This document shows positions 1 to 14,800 of a stretch of DNA of 64,000 nt, in pieces (the stretch's first letter is position 1; each line of letters opens with the position of its first letter). The stretch covers positions 4,154,001 to 4,218,000 of the forward strand of contig OY720099.1 of the NCBI GenBank assembly GCA_963082875.1, read 5' to 3'. Source of the stretch: Corella eumyota (Eukaryota; Chordata; Ascidiacea; Phlebobranchia; Corellidae). The translations under genes were made by a program, and so were the position numbers. Below the pieces are notes generated by a model that saw nothing but the letters and a program-made list of their open reading frames with translations, had not been told where the DNA came from and ran no database searches.

Positions 1-3000
1 TGAAGAAGACTTTCCTTCGATGACAAAATTCGGAGATAAATTAAAAGCATCTGATTCGAGGATTTTTAAAGGTGGTTTGAAAGTCGTTTCTGTTTCTTCA
101 ATAGGTGGATTTCTAGTCAATATTTGATCTTTTTTAAGATTTGTTGGCGAATTTTCGTCGTCGCTATCCATAAATGGAATATTTTCAAACCCAAACACAG
201 TGTCATTTTGAGTGGATTTTGTTTTAAAACCACTAGGCGGATCATGATTTACACTTACATCCACGGTTTTGTTAAGTTTATGGACAGATTTTTCAGGTTT
301 TGGTGGTAAAGTTTTCTCTGGTGAAGTTACAGAGTTTGATTTTCGCTTAGCCATTTTTTCCAAGCGCTCTAATAAGTTGTCAGCACTGCTAAATGCAGCA
401 TCATCACTAGTGAATTTCTCTTTTAACGTTTTTACATCTGATTTTGGTTTATGTTTGTTATCCAAAACAATGCTTGTGTTAGATATGTGTTTACTATCTG
501 GCACCTCTATGTCCATAGGTTCACCAATATCAATAGGCTCAGTAGTTTCAGATAAATCCAAAGGAATATTGGAGCTGGAGGTCCAAGCTCTTATCTCACC
601 CGCTCTTGGAGGAATAACATCATCAATTTCATCTTCTTTTGGAATATTTGATTTTGAGCTTGGAGATTCGAAATTTGATAACTTTGGTTCCGAAAATTCA
701 GAAACAACAGTTTTTTTATCTGTGCTTATTTTGAGTTTTTTATCTGTGATTTCTGATTTTATTTTTTTATTGGACTCCTTAGATTTTTCAGTTTCTTTGT
801 TTAATTTAACTTTTAAAATGTTTGCTGTTTTTAATTGGGGCCTGGAATCATCAAAATTGTTGTCATTTAGAATATTCTCAGGTGAAGATTTCACAGATAA
901 ACCACTAGGTGGGGTGATAACATCAGGAACATTAACGGAAAAGTTGTCTGCTTTAGGTTTTGGCTTCGATGACTTTCTAGGAATGGGATCTAAAAAAAGT
1001 TTTTATAACACATAGTTATATATAAATATATTTTTAAAGATAGTTTTAAAAATAAAAAATAAAGGATTTTAACAGAAAATTTGTATGCCATTTTTTTACC
1101 TTCTGTTGGGGTAATATCCATTTTCACAACTTCTTGTTTTTCTTTGTTGTTATAATTAAGTAATTCATCAATTGCATTACTACAAAAAATTTATATTAAA
1201 AAAAAATTTGGCAAAAAAACAAATTTAAAATACTTTATAACTATTACAAATAAAAGAAAATACTTTAGAAAAAAAATATTCAAATCATTTTTTATTCACC
1301 TATTTTTTAGTTTATCCTCAACCAGATCATCTTCAGTTTCCATTATTACAACATCATCACTGTAAGTAATCGCATCAAGGTTAAACACGACGTGAGTTTT
1401 TCCACGTTCTTTGTTTAAATATAGTTCCATGTCCGCATCGTCGGCTGCATCATTGGCATATGCTTCTTCGTCATCATCTAGTATACTAAGTGAATTGTTT
1501 GACCTATCTGAACCTATAGAAATATTTTTTTTTAAGTTATTTCTGGGTAAATGTAAGTTGTTTCTGGGTAAATGTAATTAATATTTGGGCTTATTCAAAA
1601 ATTATTTTCTTTTTGCATTAATTGATGCCTACTGGCCGAAAACTTATAGCCAAAAAATCGTGTCAAAAATTAAATTTTTAGCAACCTTTGTCCTGCTGGG
1701 GAAACAAAACATTTGTCAAAATTCGGCGTCCAGTTTTTGTGTCAATCTCAGCATGCAGTGGAACATTTGGTTTTGATTGGTTTGGACTTATCCACAAAGC
1801 ATCTAACCCAGCTAACTTTACCATACTAATTGGTAGATGAGGTATACTGCAGGAAAATAATACAAATAATTAAAAATAATAAAAATAATAAAAACTAATT
1901 ATTTTTAAAAAAGTCCTTACATAAAAATTTTAGGTAATAAAATATTAACGTGAGCTATAAAAATTTATTTTCTGTATTGGAACTATTTAAAAATTAAAAT
2001 AAAATAGTAAAATATAATGCCAAGGCCTACCATGAACTTTAAATAGCCTATTAAAGCATTTAATAAAACCCTTCACTGAGCACCATCAAAACAAAAACAT
2101 TAGTTTACCTATACAACATAACCACCAATTAAAAGTAAGGCCAATTAAATTCCACAAATACACTTACTGGTTTTGACAAATGTTGAGCACTCTTAAATTT
2201 GCCAGATCACCCAACGATTCCGGCAATTCAGTGATTTCATTCCGACTCAATTGCAAGATTTTTAATTCCGAACATTTTCCGATCTCACTGGGTATTATCT
2301 GAATTTCGTTTTCGTCTAATAAGAATGCTTGCAATGATTTTAGGTTGCCAATTGAGCTTGGAAGATTTGTGATTTTGTTATGGGAAATTTCAAGCTCTTG
2401 AAGGCTGGTTAGTTTGCCGATACTATCTGGTATACTCGTCAGTTGATTGAATTCAAGATTCAGAATTGTTAAATTCCGAAGAAAACCTTAAAAATATAAA
2501 AAAAATAAATAAAAATCTATAAACTTTAGTATAATGCGCAAAAAAATATTTTTAAAAATTTAGCTTCAAAAATATTTTTTTTAAAAATTTTTTTAATAAA
2601 TTTTTTTTTTAATATTTACCTATTGTGTCAGGGAGTTCTGTCAGACTGTTTTCTGACAATAATAAATCTGTCAGACACTCCAATTGTCCAACTTGACTCG
2701 GAATTAACTCAAGAAAGTTTCGACTTAAGTCTAAGTAGGTAAGATGAGTCAAATCTCCAATGTCTGAGGGAATTTTGTTGAGTTCGTTACAGTCCAGCCA
2801 CAATTCTTTGAGTTCAAGTAATTTGCTGATAACATCAGGCTAAAAAATAAAAATTTTTAAATTTTAGTAATTTTATTAAAATTTTAAGATTAGAGTTTTA
2901 CAAAATCGGTAAGAACTTGCTTAAAACCGAATCAAATTTTAAATTTTTTAAGTAGTTTTATGCAAAACTATGTAAATGTAAGTATATTAACATTCATAGG

Positions 3001-6000
3001 TTAGTTAAAAATATTAGATTATATTATTTAAAAAATGTTTTTTTCTTTAACTAATCAGTAATGACAAAACTGGATAACCTTTGAAATAAGCCAGACCTTT
3101 CCAAAATTAGTTTTTAAATAGTTTTATTTGCAAGTGAACAAAATTACCGTTACAATTTTTAAAATATTGGCAAAAAAATGTCATATATCGTTAGCCTACT
3201 TTATATTGTTAAGTAAAAGAACGTATTTTGTGAGCGTAATGTCAAAGTGGAAATTGAATTTACTTCCTATTTACGACTATTTAACGTACAATTTAAACCC
3301 ACGTGTTTTATTTAAATTATAGGCCCACGCATTATTTTTACGTTAAGTAAACTGTTACAAATACAGTATGACAATAAAATATATATTTCAAAATTATGTC
3401 GCAAAAAAAAATTTAAAAACGATTTTTTTAAATTGGGACTGTCAGACGCTTTTTAACCTTTTGAACTTTTTATTATTTTAGTTAACGTAAACAGGTTGTT
3501 CAATAATTTACATTGTATTTTAGGTTATATATACATTAATTAATTAAAATCAAGAAAAAGTTATAAATTATTGATGAGTTTATAACGATCGAAGACGTTT
3601 ATTTTAAATATTGGAATTTAATCAAAAAAAATATATAAGTTTAGATATTTTTTTTAGTTTATATTAGCCTGTTTAAATATATTTTATTCATTTGATATTT
3701 AAAAAAATTTAAAACAAACATGGAATATTTTTTTTACCCATTCTTGAAATGCATTCCCTCCCAAATCGAGCCTATTCAACTGGACCAATCTTCGCATCGA
3801 CTTGGGTAATATTTGGAGTTGGTTGTCTCTTAGTTCCAGCACTTTAAGTTGAGACATACGACCGAAATTGGCAGGCAGAAAATCAAAAAAACAGTCGTTC
3901 ATATAAAGTTCGCGTAAACTCATCAGCTGCGTAAATCCTTCAGATAATCTAAAAATAAAATAAAAAAAAACATTTTTATTAAATTTTATCGTCGTTTTTT
4001 TATTAGATAAAGAAACAAAACGGCATTTTTGTTAATTTTATAGAATTATTTTTTTCATGTTTAAAATACGTAATAACATTTTTCTTTGTAATATAGGCTA
4101 ACCTAAGTGATTTTAATTTTAAAACATTCAAAATCGGTAGACGTAAATTTTCAAACGTCACGTTAAATATTTATTAAATGTTGTATAAACGCAAATATGT
4201 AAAGAATGGAGTTATACAAGTGTTGTGACATGATATATTGTGCGTAATAGGATTAAGGTTAATAAACATATAACCAAACTTTGCACTAAGTGCTTACATA
4301 CTAGTATAATCTAATTAATTAAGCTTAAAAGATTTAAATTTACAATTTAATTTTAATTTTTTACAAGAAAAAGGGCAAATTTTAAAAATTTATTTCAAAA
4401 AATTTTAGAATTATGTTTTACCTTTCGATTGGATTAACACTAGCGTCCAAAACCTCTAAACTTTTACAACATCGTATACATTCCGGTACATCTTCGATCA
4501 CTGTGACGTAACAATTAAAAAAATACGTCATAATTAAAACACGTAATAAATCAAAAAACTTAAAAAACATATTGTACAAAAAAAAAAAAAATTTAACAAA
4601 TGTGAATAATATTACATAAAACGTTTTAAAAAACGCAAAAAAATAGAAAAATTAATTAATTTACCGTTTTTGCTGATGTCCAAATGTTTAAGATTAACTA
4701 GACTAGCAAGGGTTGGTGGTATTATACCAACATCATTATCGCTTATTGATAAATACTCCAGACTTTGGCACGTAAATAATTCCTAAAAATTGGATAAAAA
4801 ATTTAAACGACGAATGTTATGAAAAATTACTATTTAAATAAACGAATATATAGTAGCATCGTGAAATAACGTTTAGTAAATCAAAAATTAACTATGATTT
4901 AAGGGCCGATGTAAACATTTATGATAGTTATCTAGGTTATAGTTCAAAAAAAAGGGATTTTTTTTTGTTAAAAAGCCAAGTAATAAAAAAATGTATATAT
5001 TTTATTTTTTTTCAAATCGAAATATTATTTTTACCCTCGGTAATTCTGTTATTGTGTTTGATTCGAGCAGGAGTCTTAACAAAGTTGCGGAATGTTGCCA
5101 TACGTCTGGTGGCACTTCCTTCAAGTTACTGTTGCAATAATCGATGTCCGTGACATTTTCCGGGTATTCCCCGGTAGTGGAACTACACATGCATTTTCCT
5201 ATACATATAAAAATAAATTTGAATTAGTTTTATCTTAATTAACTTAAAATTTTATTCTAACTTCACCTAAAAAAAGATTTGCAATCTAAATTTTAAAATA
5301 TTTTTACATGTAACCAAAAAACTAATAAATTGAGTAACTATAATACTAGATTTTAATTAAAGTAAGCTTATAAAATTACCTAGAAAATCGATTGCTTTTG
5401 ACATGGCCTTCGACATTTCTTCGCCCGGCGTTTCGGTCACGCCAAAGCAATTCGGGCACTTTCTAATTCCTTGTTTTCCATCGTGTATGACGTCATAAGG
5501 GTCGATGTCAGGTGAGTTGTCGTCCGCGGTCGCGTTGTTGTTGTTAGCGTTGAAATTCCGCTGAAGAAAATCGTTTACTTTTTCAGTAGAAGTCGTCTCG
5601 TTTGTGGAGAGTTTAAGCTCCGGTTTTTCGCTTAGAACTTCTTCGCTTTTTGACAAACGATGCCCAGGAAAAATCCGCGGATACAAATCCGTGTGGATGT
5701 CTCCGCTCGATACGGATTTTGACTGAGATTTTTGCGAATGCTTAGCAGTGGCGGCTGTAATTTTGTTGTATAAGTTCTCCACAACGTCGCTGCCTATCGT
5801 ACTGCCATCATCACTGTCTATGGGCGATATAAAACTGCTGCTCAGGCTACTAGTACTTCGTAGGGTATTTTCGTCGTCTTCTTTATCTTTGCGGCGATTT
5901 CTGCCCTGAGCTGCTGCAGATCGCACGTAGTCGAGGCTAACGTAATCAAGTCGTACCTCAGTCGCTAGACTTGACTTCGCTGTTTCTGCCTGTGATGTTT

Positions 6001-9000
6001 TTAGTCCGTCTTGGTCAAGTGTCGAGGACGACTCGAACGACAAAAGTCTCGGCGGGAGATGAGTGTTCGATACCCGGTGGGCGGAATCTGTAGGCCCCGA
6101 TGATGCTAATAAAGCGTTTTCAACGTAGCCTGTTAGGTTCGAACAATTGCTTACCTCTGTTTCAGTATTTTCAGAGTTTATTGCACCATTTACTAAATTT
6201 TCTTTAGAATTAGATTTCGGTGTGTGAGATTTTGTTAACTCTGAAACATTTTTATTGTTTTTTGATTCTGTTGAGTTTTCGGAAAGTTTTAAAACTTTTG
6301 AAAGATCGTTTTCGGGTAAATTTCGCACCGTAATAGCGTCGATACCGTTACCAGTACCCAGAGTACTGCTAGACAAAGAACTTGACGTAAAACTGTCGCT
6401 ACTTGGACTAAAACCGGTGCTGCTGCCAGACCAACTACCGCTACTGCTACTTCCAGGGTACGATTTAGCGGGGTCGAGTTGACTTTGGGAGGTGAGCTGG
6501 GCTTTTAGCTTGTTCGGTTTATTTGGCGGAGCCGGAGCTTTTCTCTTAGGCGGCTTGGTGTCTACTTTCTCGCCCTTTTTGCTGTCAGCACCGTGACCTG
6601 CTATAACATAAACAAGGTTAGATTTTAGCGTAACAATCCTAAGCCCAAAAGCGACAAGGCTACAATTAAAGCTTAGACTAGCTATATGGAAGTTATATTT
6701 AGGCTATACCAGAAGGTTTATGTTACAAATCTTCAAAGAACCCGGAATATTGGTTTAGAGTTCTGGTGTGCTTTTAAGACAACTTATCACAAGCGAAATA
6801 TTATGTTTTGCTTTAGTAACTCCTTATTTTCCTTAAGCACATAAACATACTGGCATTTTTATTGCTACTCTTTTTCATTAAGACACAAATAAAAAGAATT
6901 TTTTGCACATTTTAAACGCATAAAAAAAACTAAATTATCGATCGATTACTATTCTGTCTAACGAGTTTCTGACTGTATTACCAATGTTAAACTAGGTTAA
7001 AAATCGATAACGTGTACAAAACATTGTTGTATACTACCAGTACAGATCTTAATTAGCCTTTTTTGTATAACTGTTTTTTTAATTAGGCGGAATTAGTTTG
7101 AAAATTACAAATATGTAGAATGTTAATAAACTGATAATATTTAATTTGAAAATAAGATTAGGCAGTAATTATTATACGTAAAAGATATACACCATTTATT
7201 TTTAATTTTCGCGCGAAAAGTTAGTTTCATTCAAATTTTTGATTGTAAATGGGTTTTACAAATGTTAAAAAAACTGCTGTATTCTAGTTAATTTAATAAC
7301 CGTTTTAAAAGTTAAAACTTTTAGTTTAAAACCCGTAAGTAAGTTACGAAACTTTCAACGGAAAAAATAACCTTATCAGCTGGCGAAAATCTTTACTAAT
7401 TGACTTTATCTAGTTATCTACGATTTTTAAGCGATAACCGCTTTGATAGTAAATTTCTTACAAAACTAAATATCAGACCTGCCGACAACAGACCTTGAAC
7501 ATATTAAAAAAAACTTCTATTTTTTTCTAAGCAAGCCTGGCTAAAAAATCGATGTTTAGCTGAATAGGTATTGACAACCCGATGGCATTTTTATATATTA
7601 ATGTGGTCTAATTTACTCGCCAATTAGGGAAATTACTTTTGATTGGAATCTGGAAATTTTCTGCAGTAACCAATTTAGAAAATGATCATTTTATATTCAT
7701 GGCATTTTAAATTGATTCATTAAATTCTTGCTACCCTTTTTGATATTCATTATTTTAAAGGCTAATTATTTTTGTATTTTTTCCATATATTGTTAATAAA
7801 AACACGTTTTATTAAAATAAGAATGGGTATTATTTCAATTGGAATAAAATCAATAACGCAAACGCAGCGTGGACGTTTTTTTCCTATATTTAGAAATATT
7901 AGCATAGGTATTATCTAACAACATATTTGACCTAATTTTGAAAAAAAAATCTTAGTTATGTTTAAAATATAATATCCCCCTTAAATACAACATTTAAAAT
8001 AAATTTCCAAACCAATACCATGAGATTTGGAGTCTAGTCGCAAAATTTTTCGAATATTCCAAGATTTTGGCATTTTTATTCCTTCAGCAAAATATATTAT
8101 CCGATTTAATTAACCTTATTTCTTTTCTCCCAACATTTTACTTTGAGTTATTTTTCATTTGCCGAAGTGAAATCATCACGTAAAGAATGTACTAACAAGC
8201 AAGTGACTAATATTGTATACAAGTGTTATGTGATTTTGGCTTAGTAATAATGGCTAGATAAAAAAGGAAAAAAACCTAAAAAATTTAATTTATTTAAAAA
8301 AAAATTTGTAACTATCTGATTTCTAATTTTAATTATACCTAAAATTAAAAAATTCATCTTAAACGATTTAACTAATAAAATCTACATTTCTACATATATA
8401 TTCTTACAGTTTCAAAATTTTTATTGGAGTACCAATTTCAAAATTTTAATAGGCCTACCAAGTTCAATTATTTTAACTTATCCTGTCGCTTAGTACTCTT
8501 TTAAGTCTAGACTAGACGTGTTAACTTTTATATTAATATGCGTCTTTAAAGCGATAACCAATCCATTAACACTAGTCAATTCCAAAACCTGACAAAACTA
8601 ATTTAATTTATAACTAGAGTTATAAATATTTTCACATGTGCTTTATGTTTATTTTTGTTTCCTAGATTTTGCTTGTTATGGGTTAAATTAAAATGTGAAA
8701 CGGATTTTATGCTTAATAGTATTAACTAGCTAATGTTAACTATTTAACAATACTATAGCAGTAATTTTACTTAATACCAATGGTAATTTATTATATTCAC
8801 TAGAACCTTAATATCTGGAAAAACTTGTTTAAAATTCTAGGCACACAAAATCTTAAAAGAACATGTATTTACGTATTCTATACTAGAATATCCTATGTCA
8901 CTTCGCAAATTCTAGAACTTGATCAAATACAACAGTGTTGACAAACTACGATATAGTGAGCACACATAACTCTTAGTACCAGCACTCTGACTAAAAGGCT

Positions 9001-11844
9001 CTTACTAAAATCTACACGAAGCTCGGCCCTACAGTGAGCTAAGAGGGCTTATGTAAACACTCCATTTCAGATGCGAACTCAAACACGTTTGTAATAAAGG
9101 TAAAAAGTAGATCGCCTTTATTGGCTTTCCGCTTTTGGGAAAGTTAAGACGTAATGTCCGAAGTTTTCAATACGTTTTACTTGTTAATATATGTCCTAAA
9201 ACGTTATTTTTTAGATAGTACCATTTTTTTAGATTTTTTAACTGGCACTACACCTTAAATAAATAACTGATTACATATTTAAATTAACAAAGATAACAAT
9301 AGTCGTATTTGCTTAATATCTTTCCCTGAAAATCCTTTATTATTTAAACTAAAATATAAAAGTTGAACTTTGCTATAACTTTCTTTTAATATAATACTAA
9401 CATCACTATTCTGTTTAAGTTCTAGTTAAACTAAGCTCATAAACTTGACGAGCAAGTCAATTATTGTTATAAAATCGCCGAAGCGAATCAAAAACCGTAG
9501 TGACGAAATTAATAATAAGTAATTTTAATGGAATTTTGGCCTATCCCTTATAACTAGTATATAGCTTACAATTATTAGATTGTGGGCCAATTAGTACGAA
9601 CAAATAAGCAGTATTAACCTGTTTTAAGTTATATATTAGGTATTATCACATATCTACATCTTTATTTTATTTCTCAAAACTAACATTTCGATATTAACTT
9701 CATCTAAAACTACAGCTAGCCTAAAATCTGTTTTAGTTGAATTTTTAACAACCAAACTTCTGAACTTTTACTGCAACAGTGACCTAGCAGTAAAATCAAG
9801 ATAAAAAAACGGCCAACATTTGTAAGATCCGTTTTAGCAATGCCCTCAGGCTACGTTTGAAAACTATTCTCAAGCACAACTACTCGACTGCTTGTTATCT
9901 GTGTATAGAGCCCAACTAGAGATGAGCATTTGACAAGAAAATAGTCGTTAAGACACACTCCCAAGTCCAAGTAGGATTGTACATATGTGTAAATATTATG
10001 AGTATAATACTGTTCTGCTATACGTTGCATATTTTGCTGCAAAATTGAATCTAAAGTTGAATGTCAAGTAAAACATACGGACTGAAAATAACTATAAACT
10101 AACTCCCAATTTAGTTTTAAAATAACTGTAACCACACTATTTTAAAAATGTTTAATATTTCTTGCGGTTATAAACCTAAACTTAAATATTAATATTTGAT
10201 AAAAACTAAACGTGTATTTTAAAATTCTGACATTTTTGTAAAAAATCATGAAATTCAATATCACACCACCCAGCTAAAATATAACCGCGAACCACTTAAT
10301 AAAAGGCGAATTTTACACCCAGTCCGCCCAATATATCTCAATAAAGCCGTAATAATCCTATCGAAACAACGTTGCTGGCGAGGCCCGCTCTGCACAGCAC
10401 AATTTTCGCTCTACTGGCCATAAACAATGTGAGTTATATTCGTAAGGTTATTAATGTTAAGCCATTATCCATCACTAATAAGTGAAGTCTTAGGAATGTA
10501 CTAAATATATTTTTTCGTGGTTTTTGGCTATCAATTACTGTTACTTAAATAAAAAAAGAGATTTATCACAAGAAAAAAAGTTTTTTTAGGTTTTCGCTTC
10601 GTATTCTGAAACGCAGAGTATATATACACTTTTTTTTTTAAATAATTAACAAAATAAATAAATAGGCTATGGTCATTTTTTAAGTATAAATATAAAAAAA
10701 CTTAGAATGAAACGCTTTATTCAAGTAGTTATCTGACAAAAAAATATAACTTATCACTAACTAAATTAAAACTTTTTTATTAAAATAAATATCACAAATT
10801 TTAAATAAACGAATAGTAAATCTCTGAAAAAAAGTTTAAAGCTGCCATATACACCACCATACTACACATACTAACTTACCAATAGACGTATTTAAATCAC
10901 GCATACCCTTTTAAACACATGTATTTAATATTTAAACAACATACACTATATTTAAGTACAAGTGCACTAGCAAACACCTAATCAAAATCCACACAAAAAT
11001 CTTGACATTTTCGCTTTTAAAATTAAAGATTTTTCAAAGAAGGGCCGCTATACTTGTACAGTTAACGGTTGGCTGGTTAGCCATAGGATGTCATGGCCAT
11101 AAAAAACACAATACAATTCTTGCGTCAAAATTATACACTTGGCTGTATTTTAAAGGCAGCAATCGCGCAAAATATTTAGGTACAATAATACAGGGTATTT
11201 ACATATAAAAAACAAGCAAATGTCAAATAAGTTACTAATACCAAGATTTAATTTTTTTTTAGTGTCTTTACTTATTGGCTACACTTAAAATGTATTTGAT
11301 TTTCGGATAATATTACTTAACAATAAGGTTCATTGACATCGATCATAATGGTTTAGGATTATGAATCACTTTATTTTCGTCTGGGGTTTTAAGTGACTAA
11401 AGATTTAAAGATTTAAAAGAATTAGTTTTTTCTGAGCATTTTTGGGTTAAAAAAAGTAAACAAAACAATTATTTAGCGCGTGTTTACCTTTTTAAAATAT
11501 ATGATTTTTATGTGAATGTAACAAAAAATTTTATTTTTTTAACTAACTAACGCTAGTTTGTGTAACATTAAAACCCTCAAAAAGTTGTTGTAATTTTTTA
11601 TAAGCTTGTTGTTTAAGGAAATTATATTTCCCAACTTTACACGTTATTCATATTACACCATCAAAAACAATAAGTATTTTTTCCGCAGCGGAAATATCCT
11701 ATTATACCCACCTACCAATTATATAAACACTTACTTTACTGTATAATTAAATTTAAGACAATAAAAATTACTTATGAAGTAATTAATAACGACGTCACGC
11801 TACTTACCGATATTCCATGTGGTGCTTCGAGTCATAATATCCAT
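1..11844 (-). CDS. ERBIN/LRRC7-like: LAP-family leucine-rich-repeat scaffold protein, Erbin/LRRC7-like (partial, C-terminus off window)
   Basis: Coding exons read 5' to 3' on the minus strand: 11844-11808, 6600-5380, 5198-5035, 4782-4665, 4500-4422, 3948-3738, 2839-2620, 2486-2168, 1846-1686, 1513-1300, 1179-1100, 989-1. All joins keep phase. About 420 residues of Ser-rich low-complexity sequence precede the N-terminal CxC motif and a run of LAP-type leucine-rich repeats (about 420 residues). The LRR block contains [17 protein letters not shown] and NQSKP, and ends in FPQQ as in Erbin and LRRC7. A charged linker follows. The PDZ domains expected for the family would lie left of base 1. LAP proteins are basolateral or synaptic membrane-associated polarity scaffolds. 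NQSKPxxPL and LTNxxFPQQ favour Erbin/LRRC7 over Scribble. The donor at 1685 (GTTGCT) is weak but phase-consistent. The family call is firm; the exact orthologue is not. Confidence 0.9.
6601..11807 (-). other. Large first intron of the LAP gene
   Basis: An AT-rich stretch of 5.2 kb between the 12-codon first coding exon and the long second exon. I find no exon-like reading frame in it. Two patches around 8940-9130 and 10290-10420 are richer in GC and CpG than their surroundings and could be regulatory or alternative 5' exons, but nothing decides this. Open frames here are short and lack usable splice sites. Confidence 0.6.
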
Positions 11845-14800
11845 TTTGTATATTCTGGTGTTTTCTTGGTGTAGTTAATAAAAATCCATTTAAAATTTGA
11901 TTCTTAAATTAAACACATTTTTTGAAAAACATCGCTTAACTATTGCTAAAATAAATAAATTATAAATTTTTTATACACCACTCGTGTATTTAATATTAAA
12001 TTACTCAAACACATATGTGTAGCCTGCTATTTATAATTCAAACTTACGGCCTGAAGTGCTTTAAACTGAAGCTTAGTACGACAAAACTGCTTAACAAGCT
12101 CTACTAATAACCAATAGCAGGATACACTAGGCTCTACTTCTATATGCATTTTAGGAATGTAACTTGATATCCTTAAACGCATTGGTGCGGCTATTTGCGT
12201 CGTTCAAATTTAAAACAAAACAGGGCTAGGCTATAACCTGACTTAAATTAGCAAAAATAACTCTTTGGTTTTGGCCTAGGTCATGCCCATTTTCGTTTCC
12301 AAGTGCTTAGGTTGTTTAGTGACAGTATTTTTCCCACAATTAGATTTGAAATTGTAAATAAATATTCTTAAAACAGGTTTTAAATTTGCCCTATTTTTTA
12401 CAACCTACATTTCTTATTGACACAAAATGCTTTTTAATTCTAATAAAAAAAGATTTCGTTGAATTTCAAAAAGTTTCGAATTTAAATTGACCAATTTTAC
12501 TTAAATAACTGCTTTGGTATAAATACAAGGTAGCATTATTATGGTTTTGAAAATAAAAATAACACTTGTTTTATGTGGGATTTTAACCACAAATTACCTA
12601 CAATTCTCTCTCAATAAAAGCTCTGTTTTACATTAAAAAAAAAATTGTGACAGTTTTCTGAATGTAACTAAATTGGCGAGTTTAAAGTTTAGAAAGCAAA
12701 TACTTTTTTGTTTATCTAAGCGTCTCAATTACACAAAAACGGTCTGATTACATTTCCTACATACTGTTAAGTTTAAACATTCTAAATTTGACGTGGTAAA
12801 TTCCCAATATTTTATTCTACATAAACTTTAGACTTTAAACTCGTACACACAACTAACACACAAAAAATTATCTAAATCGGTCGCCTACTAGTTTATAGTC
12901 ACGCGTTTGTTTCAAAACAATTGACAACAATGGACTGTTTCGTCATTCATTGATCCAGTAACGTTTTCCAGTCTTTACAACCTATTTAGTAGACCATCTA
13001 AGCTGGAATAGTTTAGTTCCTGTATTACTTAGTCAGTTTTATTTTTGTGGTCTAGACGCTAAATGGGCCTGGCGTTTTAGTCAGGCCAATTTCATTTCCA
13101 TTATCGATTGAACAAACGCATAAGTTAAAAACTTAAGTCAAGTAAATAAAATTGTAAGTTATGCTAACAGTTATCATTTATGGCCAACTAGGTCAGCTAT
13201 ATCATTTTAAATATTTTTTAATGTAATTCTCTTATTTTTTAATAAATTTTGATAATTCAGGCAATTAATCTATCTTAAAGTTTTTAAAAGTTAATTAAAT
13301 TACAAAATACACCCTTTTAAAATGTTTTTAATGGTAAACACCTGAAAACTTTTACTGTTTAAAGCAATCTTAAAGCCTGGTAAAATATAAGAAGATTATG
13401 ATATTTTAAGGTCTTACCTCCACTTACTGGAATCTATTTTCTCATCACTAAAAATAAAATTATCTGAAAAATATCACGTTTTTGAAATTTTTGCCAAAAT
13501 TGGCATACTGACTTGCTATACAAAAACATAAAACTATTTTGTGTCCGCAGGGCCCAATATAATCCAACGCTGTTATTATACTGATAATACACAAAGATAA
13601 AAAATGTTCTGTATAATTAGTACTTGATAATATTGAACAAAGTCTTAACATTCCCACATTAGATAAAACATTTTAATTAGTACATGCGTTTTTAAATACC
13701 TAACTTAAAATTCCACGAACATATACATAGTTTAATACTGTAGATGACCATACTAGCAAAAAAACTATAAAAGATACTTTAAATTGAATTCTGAATGATA
13801 TCCGTTTGTGTAAATATCGGTTAATATTTTACTTGCACCAGCCTAACCCATATAAAGCCTTATCCAAATAACATATAACACAATTATCAACTCATTTAAA
13901 ATCTATAAGCTTACAAACAACAGTTATCAATTAACAGATTATGACAATAATTATATCGGACACCTCAATTTCTATATTTCTTTTTTAGCAGTCAAGTCTT
14001 AACGTCTATTGTCATTAAACACTTGATGGAAACTCGGCCCTTTAACCTATGCTAGGCTAAAGTGCACTCTTAACTCATTAAAGCGCAATCAAATATGCTT
14101 ATCATCGATTTCTGCTGTCGAATAGTAAAGAAAAATCAGTTTTAGAAAAAAAGGAAGCTCCCGTTTCGTTATTGTTAAACCACACTCAAAGCGTAGCCAA
14201 GGTCAAATCAATTTTAAATCACAATATTATTACTATCTTAGTCAATACCGACCATAACATTTGATTAACGTAAATTGCATTGAAGTTTAATATAGGGATT
14301 TTAACGTTGCGGTATTCGCTAGGGATTTAGTGACGTCACTAATGGGTTTATGCAATGAAAATGGCAATGAGTTTTTGCATAAATATTTATTATTAATTGG
14401 CATTTTTTAATTTAAATGACATCATATTATATTTATACTAAACTACTATAGTATAAGAATATGCCTTTGATTAAAATACGATTTGCTAAGCTACTTTCTT
14501 TAGTTACTGCTGTATAACCTATTTGCTTCATTTAAAGCAGTGGTCTTAAGTTTTAGCACTATTTAAAAACTTAAGATATACCCTCACTCTGATGCCTTAT
14601 AACGCGCACCTGTAAATTTAGAGTAAAACAACAACGTTTAAATTGTCCATAACGTTTCAAGTGAACGACTTTACGATCTACACTTCAAAAAGGAAACCCA
14701 AATAAATTGCTTTCCTTTTAAACAAACTTAAACTGATTCTCCACGCCTGTGGTGAAATTTCACGTTTATAATGCTGGGATTATATTTTGTATTTCTGATG

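Noticed and set aside
269-1015. A 248-codon plus-strand open frame
   Set aside because: It is the antisense shadow of the last in-window LAP exon (989-1), whose minus frame is open, in phase with upstream exons and has a splice acceptor.
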